Assembly: GCA_018646825.1 (NCBI GenBank)
Contig: JABGUA010000061.1
Location: 1-10,390 of the forward strand
From: Piscirickettsiaceae bacterium
Lineage (GTDB): Bacteria > Pseudomonadota > Gammaproteobacteria > Nitrosococcales > Methylophagaceae
Reading direction: 5' to 3'
Length of the DNA: 10,390 nt
The notes beneath the pieces are model-generated. The model was not told where the DNA came from. It did not search any database and worked only from the letters and a program-made list of their open reading frames with translations. How positions within the stretch are numbered: position 1 is the stretch's first letter; each line of letters starts with the position of its first letter. Of this stretch, positions 7,829 to 10,390 are shown piece by piece. A program made the translations under genes and the position numbers.

Positions 7829-7873
7829 AGTTGTGACGTCATTAAGTCAAAACGTCATATAAGTATATGACAT
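7799..7873. repeat. Array of 8-bp TGAC/GTCA boxes (operator-like)
   Basis: Two groups of boxes are visible. Group 1 (7799-7822) reads as three consecutive 8-mers, TTGACAAA, TGACGTCA and TTAGTCAA, which together form a near-perfect 24-bp palindrome centred on TGACGTCA. Group 2 (7834-7857) reads TGACGTCA, TTAAGTCA and AAACGTCA, with GTCA recurring exactly every 8 bp (7838, 7846, 7854). A further 18-bp inverted repeat, GTCATATA-AG-TATATGAC, lies at 7854-7871. The TGACGTCATTA...GTCAA segment occurs twice, 27 bp apart, with one extra A in the second copy. Tandem 8-bp boxes of the form nGACGTCn are the known pattern for MetJ (AGACGTCT), an RHH repressor, and an RHH gene lies just downstream. The repeats are directly seen; the operator role is inferred. 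Confidence 0.65.
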
Positions 7874-7924
7874 CCTTGCTTAATAAACTAACTCGTACTG
7901 TTCATAAATAAGGAAACATAAGGT

Positions 7925-8023
7925 ATGGCTAATAAAAAAATGGTTAAGAAAGAAATCAAAGCAAGAAAATCAAAAATTTTAAAACATGTGAAAAAAATAA
8001 AAAAATTGAAGAAAGCACTGTAA
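7925..8023 (+). CDS. Small lysine-rich cationic peptide (32 aa), unknown function
   Basis: A short reading frame of 32 codons plus TAA. A Shine-Dalgarno-like TAAGGA (7909-7914) lies 10 bases before the ATG, and a promoter-operator region lies upstream. The product is extremely basic: 14 lysines, one arginine and one histidine against one glutamate. After residue 10 the hydrophobic residues (I11, I18, L19, V22, I25, L28, L32) recur every 3-4 and 7 positions, so a helix would have one greasy face and a highly positive opposite face. I do not recognise a family. Such a peptide could bind nucleic acid or act on membranes; neither is shown. The A-rich codon run could also produce a spurious frame by chance, but the ribosome site and promoter argue for a real gene. 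It may be co-transcribed with the RHH gene 89 bases downstream. Confidence 0.5.
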   Translation: MANKKMVKKEIKARKSKILKHVKKIKKLKKAL

Positions 8024-8079
8024 TTACTCTTTTCGCCACGTATTTGGTTCAAAATACAGCGCAATTTTTCCTAATATAT

Positions 8080-8087
8080 TGACGTAT
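8080..8087 (+). promoter_or_regulatory. Extra operator-like box before the RHH gene
   Basis: TGACGTAT, within TTGACGTAT, matches the TGACGTCA box of the upstream array at its first six bases and lies 25 bases before the RHH start codon. One imperfect copy could be chance. Confidence 0.25.
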
Positions 8088-8112
8088 TGATAAACGTGGA
8101 GATACAAAAAAA

Positions 8113-8325
8113 ATGGCTGATGGTGTTAAAAAAAACAAGAAATCACGTGCAAAGAAATCAAGCATAGAAAAAGAAAAAAAAGCGAGTCCTATTAGAAAAA
8201 ACACATCGCTAAGGTTAGAACAATCAGTCTTAAAACAATTGAAAATTCGTGCTATTGAAGATGACACCAGCGTCCAACAATTACTAGAAATGTTAGTCAT
8301 TGACTACTTAAAAACGGTTAAATAA
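8113..8325 (+). CDS. Ribbon-helix-helix DNA-binding protein with a basic N-terminal tail
   Basis: A 70-residue protein. Residues 1-29 are a lysine/serine-rich, probably disordered tail. Residues 30-70 read as a ribbon-helix-helix fold (Arc/MetJ/CopG type): a short strand NTSLRLE (30-36), helix A QSVLKQLKIRAIED (37-50), a DDTS turn, and helix B VQQLLEMLVIDYLKTV (54-69). RHH proteins dimerise through the strand, which inserts into the DNA major groove; many are autoregulators, antitoxins or partition proteins. A TGGAG (8097-8101) sits 11 bases before the ATG. No partner toxin of a known family is next to it; the only small neighbour is the cationic peptide upstream. The 8-bp boxes at 7799-7873 are a plausible target. 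Residue roles are inferred from pattern, without a profile search. Confidence 0.75.
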   Translation: MADGVKKNKKSRAKKSSIEKEKKASPIRKNTSLRLEQSVLKQLKIRAIEDDTSVQQLLEMLVIDYLKTVK

Positions 8326-8484
8326 CCACTATAAGCTGATCGAAACGTTAGTAAGTTAGTTCTCCAACCTCTTCATTTAGTATAAGTTTATATTTTATAA
8401 AAAAAATGCTTTACAAAGTGAAAAATAAGACATCTCTTTTACGGACATTACGTAAATTGCTGAAAAGTTATTCACCTCTGCATC

Positions 8485-8559
8485 TTACAGTTCTACCTGC
8501 ATAAGAATAAAGCGTGTTAAGTCCTTGATAGCATTAAAAACAATTTTAAACCTTTGATT
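8485..8559 (-). pseudogene. Possible relic of the PHA synthesis regulator gene phaR
   Basis: On the minus strand a short open stretch reads RFKIVFNAIKDLTRFILMQ and then stops (TAA at 8485-8487). The segment KDLTRFILMQ strongly recalls the conserved GEDLTRSILLQ part of the PhaR (polyhydroxyalkanoate synthesis repressor) DNA-binding domain, and FKIV...A lies where PhaR has FEVVDA. No start codon precedes it, a stop lies just upstream in frame, and the PNRRLYDT motif expected further upstream is absent. If real, it is only a decayed scrap of one domain. The similarity is about ten residues and from memory, so chance is possible. Confidence 0.3.
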
Positions 8560-8643
8560 TTAAACAAGTATTTAATCTGTTTGTTTTTTAACCAATCTGA
8601 GACCTTACATTACAAAATAATGACTTAGCTCTTTTTATTAACT

Positions 8644-8678
8644 TTATACACAAAGTTATCCACAGAAAATGTGTGTAA
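8644..8678. promoter_or_regulatory. Cluster of DnaA boxes
   Basis: TTATACACA (8644-8652) and TTATCCACA (8656-8664) both match the bacterial DnaA-box consensus TTATNCACA and lie in the same orientation, 12 bp apart. The reverse-strand sequence TGTGTGTAA (8670-8678; TTACACACA when read on the minus strand) is a one-mismatch box. This could be a DnaA-binding regulatory or titration site, or part of an origin. The matches are seen; the function is inferred. Confidence 0.55.
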
Positions 8679-8706
8679 GTTTGTAAGTCATTGATCGTTC
8701 AAAAAC

Positions 8707-9093
8707 TTACAGTTTTGGGGTGAAGTCTTCTGCAAATTCAAGCGCGTTACCATCTGGATCGCGGCAGAAAAAGGCAGCTCTGCCAGATTTACTTTTAGTG
8801 AACATAACATCTGCATTTATTAGCCTTTGTTCCAACTTTGCAATGTCCTCCACCACCAGTGCCACATGCTTATCTCTTCCCCCATGTTCTGGTCGACCTT
8901 CTACAGAGTCAGGGTTAGGTAATTGCATTAAATGAATTTGTTGTCCGCTGTCACTAATATCAATCCACGCTCCATCAAAAGCAAAGTCAGGTCGGGTTTC
9001 ATTTAAATGCATTTGTAAAACATCACAATAAAACACCAAAGACTGCTTTACGTCAGCGACTAAAAAACTCGTATGGGCGATCGATTTAATCAT
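8707..9093 (-). CDS. VOC-superfamily (glyoxalase/dioxygenase-fold) protein
   Basis: A 128-residue single-chain vicinal-oxygen-chelate protein with two beta-alpha-beta-beta-beta halves. Seen: IAHTSFLVADVKQSLVFYCDVL (6-26), the typical first module with His7; QIHLMQLPNPD (52-62); GGRDKHVALVVEDI (71-84) with His76; and FFCRDPDGNALEFAE (108-122) with Glu119. These positions suit a metal-binding site of the glyoxalase I / bleomycin-resistance / extradiol-dioxygenase group. The substrate cannot be told from sequence; lactoylglutathione lyase is often assigned to such proteins but is not supported specifically here. A Shine-Dalgarno AGAGGA lies about 8 bases before the ATG. It follows the EamA gene by 28 bases on the same strand, so the two probably share a transcript. 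Confidence 0.88.
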   Translation of the reverse strand: MIKSIAHTSFLVADVKQSLVFYCDVLQMHLNETRPDFAFDGAWIDISDSGQQIHLMQLPNPDSVEGRPEHGGRDKHVALVVEDIAKLEQRLINADVMFTKSKSGRAAFFCRDPDGNALEFAEDFTPKL

Positions 9094-9121
9094 CGTTATA
9101 TTCCTCTGAACTATTCTAAAT

Positions 9122-10012
9122 TTAATTTTCTTTGGGGACTTTAATCATTGCTACCCCGTAAGCAGCTAATAATATCATCCCTCCACCAATCCATTCTTGT
9201 CCTGTCATCGCTTCATCCGTTAATAACCAGGCTGCTATGGCTGCCACAATTAGTTCAAACAGCATAATGACAGACGAACGATAGACCGGCATTCTTGCTA
9301 AGCCATATAAGACCGCTACAGTCATTGCAACAATGCCTAACCACCCTAGTAACCCGGCACCCAACCAAGTGATCGCAGACACGTTTGGTAATGGTGATTG
9401 TGCTATTACTATAATCACCGTTGCAACAAACACCACACCCCACCAAGTTACCGCTGTTTTGACCGCCATCGAATGTCCCGATAACTTTCTAGCCAATACA
9501 TTATTAATTGAAAAAGCGATGCCAGCTAATAGCGCAAGCCAGTCTGATAATCCCCGAGGCCATGGCTTGCCAACCTCTGGGTTCCACAACATAACCACAG
9601 ACCCTAACATGGCAATACAAAAGAAAAGGACTGCCCGGCTAGACAACTTTTCCTTTAACCACCAACGGCCAAATAATACGGTCCACAAGGGTGATAAATA
9701 AAATAACAACATCACCCGCATAATCTCACCTTCAATCAGTGCTACAACGAAGGCAACGTTCGTCACACCCGCTGCCATTGCTAGTCCCAGCAAAGCCCCT
9801 TTATTATCTATTTTTTGACTTGACTGGCGTTTAAATAAGAGAGGGAGTGTCAAGGCGGCAGCAGCAAGATACATTACTAGCGAACTCCAGATACCAGATA
9901 GCCCAGCATCATTTAATAGCCGCAGTGGATACCAGATAAGCCCCCATAAGCTGGCAGAAAAAAGTAAACAGGCTATCGCAAGATTATTTTCAGAGTTCAT
10001 TCTAATCATCAT
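9122..10012 (-). CDS. EamA/DMT-family transporter
   Basis: A 296-residue, strongly hydrophobic inner-membrane protein of the drug/metabolite transporter superfamily, with about ten predicted membrane helices in two EamA repeats. Repeat 1 covers residues ~12-143 and includes SASLWGLIWYPLRLL (19-33) and LLFYLSPLWTVLFGRWWLKEKLS (102-124), the usual end-of-repeat signature with a charged loop. Repeat 2 covers ~156-290 and includes LLAGIAFSINNVLARK and LLTDEAMTGQEWIGGGMILLA (263-283). The substrate is unknown; family members export amino acids or other small metabolites. The first two codons are both ATG, and AAGG lies 7 bases before the first, so either may be used. The VOC gene follows on the same strand, and dapC starts divergently 73 bases upstream. 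Confidence 0.92.
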   Translation of the reverse strand: MMIRMNSENNLAIACLLFSASLWGLIWYPLRLLNDAGLSGIWSSLVMYLAAAALTLPLLFKRQSSQKIDNKGALLGLAMAAGVTNVAFVVALIEGEIMRVMLLFYLSPLWTVLFGRWWLKEKLSSRAVLFFCIAMLGSVVMLWNPEVGKPWPRGLSDWLALLAGIAFSINNVLARKLSGHSMAVKTAVTWWGVVFVATVIIVIAQSPLPNVSAITWLGAGLLGWLGIVAMTVAVLYGLARMPVYRSSVIMLFELIVAAIAAWLLTDEAMTGQEWIGGGMILLAAYGVAMIKVPKEN

Positions 10013-10048
10013 GGGCTAACCTTATACCACGAGTTATTGATAACCCGT

Positions 10049-10054
10049 TATAAT
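10049..10054 (+). promoter_or_regulatory. Likely -10 box for dapC
   Basis: A perfect TATAAT lies 31 bases before the dapC start codon. No good -35 is found at 17-18 bases (TACCAC at best). A small inverted repeat ATAAC-CC-GTTAT (10040-10051) overlaps the box. Confidence 0.4.
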
Positions 10055-10085
10055 GGCCTACTTTATTTTGTATTAATGACGATTT

Positions 10086-10390
10086 ATGAATCCTGATTTA
10101 AGCCAGTTATATCCTTATCCGTTTGAAAAACTGGCCGCTTTAAAAGCAGGGTTAATGCCCCCTATCGAATTAACGCATATCGCCTTATCTATTGGTGAGC
10201 CGAAACACCCCACGCCTGGCTTTATTACCAATGCGGTCATTGAAAACTTAAATGGCTTATCTCATTATCCAACAACTGCTGGCACCATTGAATTAAGACG
10301 GGCTATTGCAGACTGGTTAGACAAGCGTTTTCAGCTGAATGGTCGTATTGATGCTGCATCTCAAGTCCTTCCTGTGAATGGAACCCGTGA
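10086..10390 (+). CDS. dapC: N-succinyldiaminopimelate aminotransferase DapC, 5' part
   Basis: The first ~101 residues of a PLP-dependent class I/II aminotransferase; the rest lies beyond the window. DapC converts N-succinyl-2-amino-6-ketopimelate to N-succinyl-LL-2,6-diaminopimelate with glutamate as donor, in lysine and peptidoglycan synthesis. Seen: MNPDLSQLYPYPFEKLAALK at the start (the typical DapC opening), IALSIGEPKHPTPGF, LSHYPTTAGTIELRRAIADWL and VLPVNGTRE at the edge, all matching DapC-type enzymes from memory. Many gammaproteobacteria use ArgD for this step, so a dedicated DapC is a useful lineage marker. The ATG has no strong Shine-Dalgarno sequence. It is divergent from the EamA gene with a 73-base gap. 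Confidence 0.88.
   Translation, partial: MNPDLSQLYPYPFEKLAALKAGLMPPIELTHIALSIGEPKHPTPGFITNAVIENLNGLSHYPTTAGTIELRRAIADWLDKRFQLNGRIDAASQVLPVNGTR

Larger units (their letters stand above)
8326..8706. other. AT-rich convergent intergenic region
   Basis: This gap of 381 bp lies between the RHH gene (+) and the VOC gene (-). It contains the DnaA-box cluster (8644-8678), a single degenerate box (TTATTCACC, 8468-8476), an A/T-rich run around 8531-8600, and a short minus-strand relic resembling PhaR. Only two GATC sites are present (8338-8341 and 8693-8696). No clear intrinsic terminator is seen for either flanking gene. The 8-bp inverted repeat GTAAGTTT (8675-8682) / AAACTTAC (8703-8710) has a 20-base loop and no T run. 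Confidence 0.7.

Noticed and set aside
7807..7841. The two TGACGTCA sites as eukaryotic CRE/ATF elements
   Set aside because: Every surrounding gene is bacterial; the 8-bp phasing and RHH neighbour give a bacterial explanation.
8040..8057. Inverted repeat GTATTT/AAATAC as a terminator or site
   Set aside because: Six A/T-rich base pairs with a 6-base loop are expected by chance in DNA of this composition.
8049..8300. Minus-strand open frame of 83 codons opposite the RHH gene
   Set aside because: It is a Phe/Leu-rich mirror of the lysine-rich coding strand; the plus-strand product has a recognisable RHH pattern and a ribosome site.
9333..9701. Plus-strand open frame inside the EamA gene
   Set aside because: It lies opposite a clear transporter gene with typical repeats and has no recognisable features.
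10013..10029. Extended -10 (TGGTATAAG on the minus strand) as the EamA promoter
   Set aside because: It overlaps the AAGG ribosome site, so a transcript from it would lack that site; no fitting -35 is seen.

Overview
The window looks like chromosomal DNA of a moderately AT-rich gammaproteobacterium. The ispA-dxs pair, TtcA, DapC and FolE2 variants all read as gammaproteobacterial, and the overall gene style would fit the Methylophaga/Piscirickettsiaceae neighbourhood. That lineage guess is an impression from family resemblance and was not tested by a search.

Layout. (1) Positions 1-3501, plus strand, hold a biosynthetic run: the 3' end of ispA (farnesyl diphosphate synthase), dxs (first step of the MEP isoprenoid route), queD (6-carboxytetrahydropterin synthase) and folE2 (type IB GTP cyclohydrolase). 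It is closed by a strong intrinsic terminator at 3528-3561. IspA and Dxs act at opposite ends of isoprenoid precursor synthesis. FolE2 makes the dihydroneopterin triphosphate that QueD uses, so the second pair fits queuosine (and folate) supply. (2) Positions 3643-4472 hold two damaged genes that meet tail to tail: a frameshifted small YjfB-like motility gene (+) and a frameshifted, secreted retropepsin-like aspartic protease gene (-). (3) Positions 4524-7768, plus strand, hold a tight run: a MobA-MobB fusion protein, moeA and ttcA. The first two serve molybdenum cofactor maturation; TtcA is the tRNA 2-thiocytidine enzyme.

(4) Positions 7769-8706 are the accessory-looking part and visibly more AT-rich. 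A promoter sits inside an array of 8-bp TGAC/GTCA blocks. It is followed by a 32-residue, very lysine-rich peptide gene and a 70-residue ribbon-helix-helix (RHH) protein with a basic tail. RHH repressors of the MetJ type bind tandem 8-bp boxes, so a self-regulated two-gene unit is a reasonable hypothesis. Downstream lies a 381-bp convergent gap with a cluster of DnaA boxes, an AT-rich stretch and a short relic resembling the PHA regulator PhaR.

(5) Positions 8707-10012, minus strand, hold an EamA/DMT-family transporter followed by a VOC/glyoxalase-fold protein, probably one transcript. (6) From 10086 on the plus strand, dapC (N-succinyldiaminopimelate aminotransferase, lysine and peptidoglycan synthesis) starts and runs off the window.

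Most of the window is housekeeping. The parts most worth a second look are the RHH/basic-peptide unit with its operator-like array, the DnaA-box cluster next to it, and the set of recent gene wrecks.
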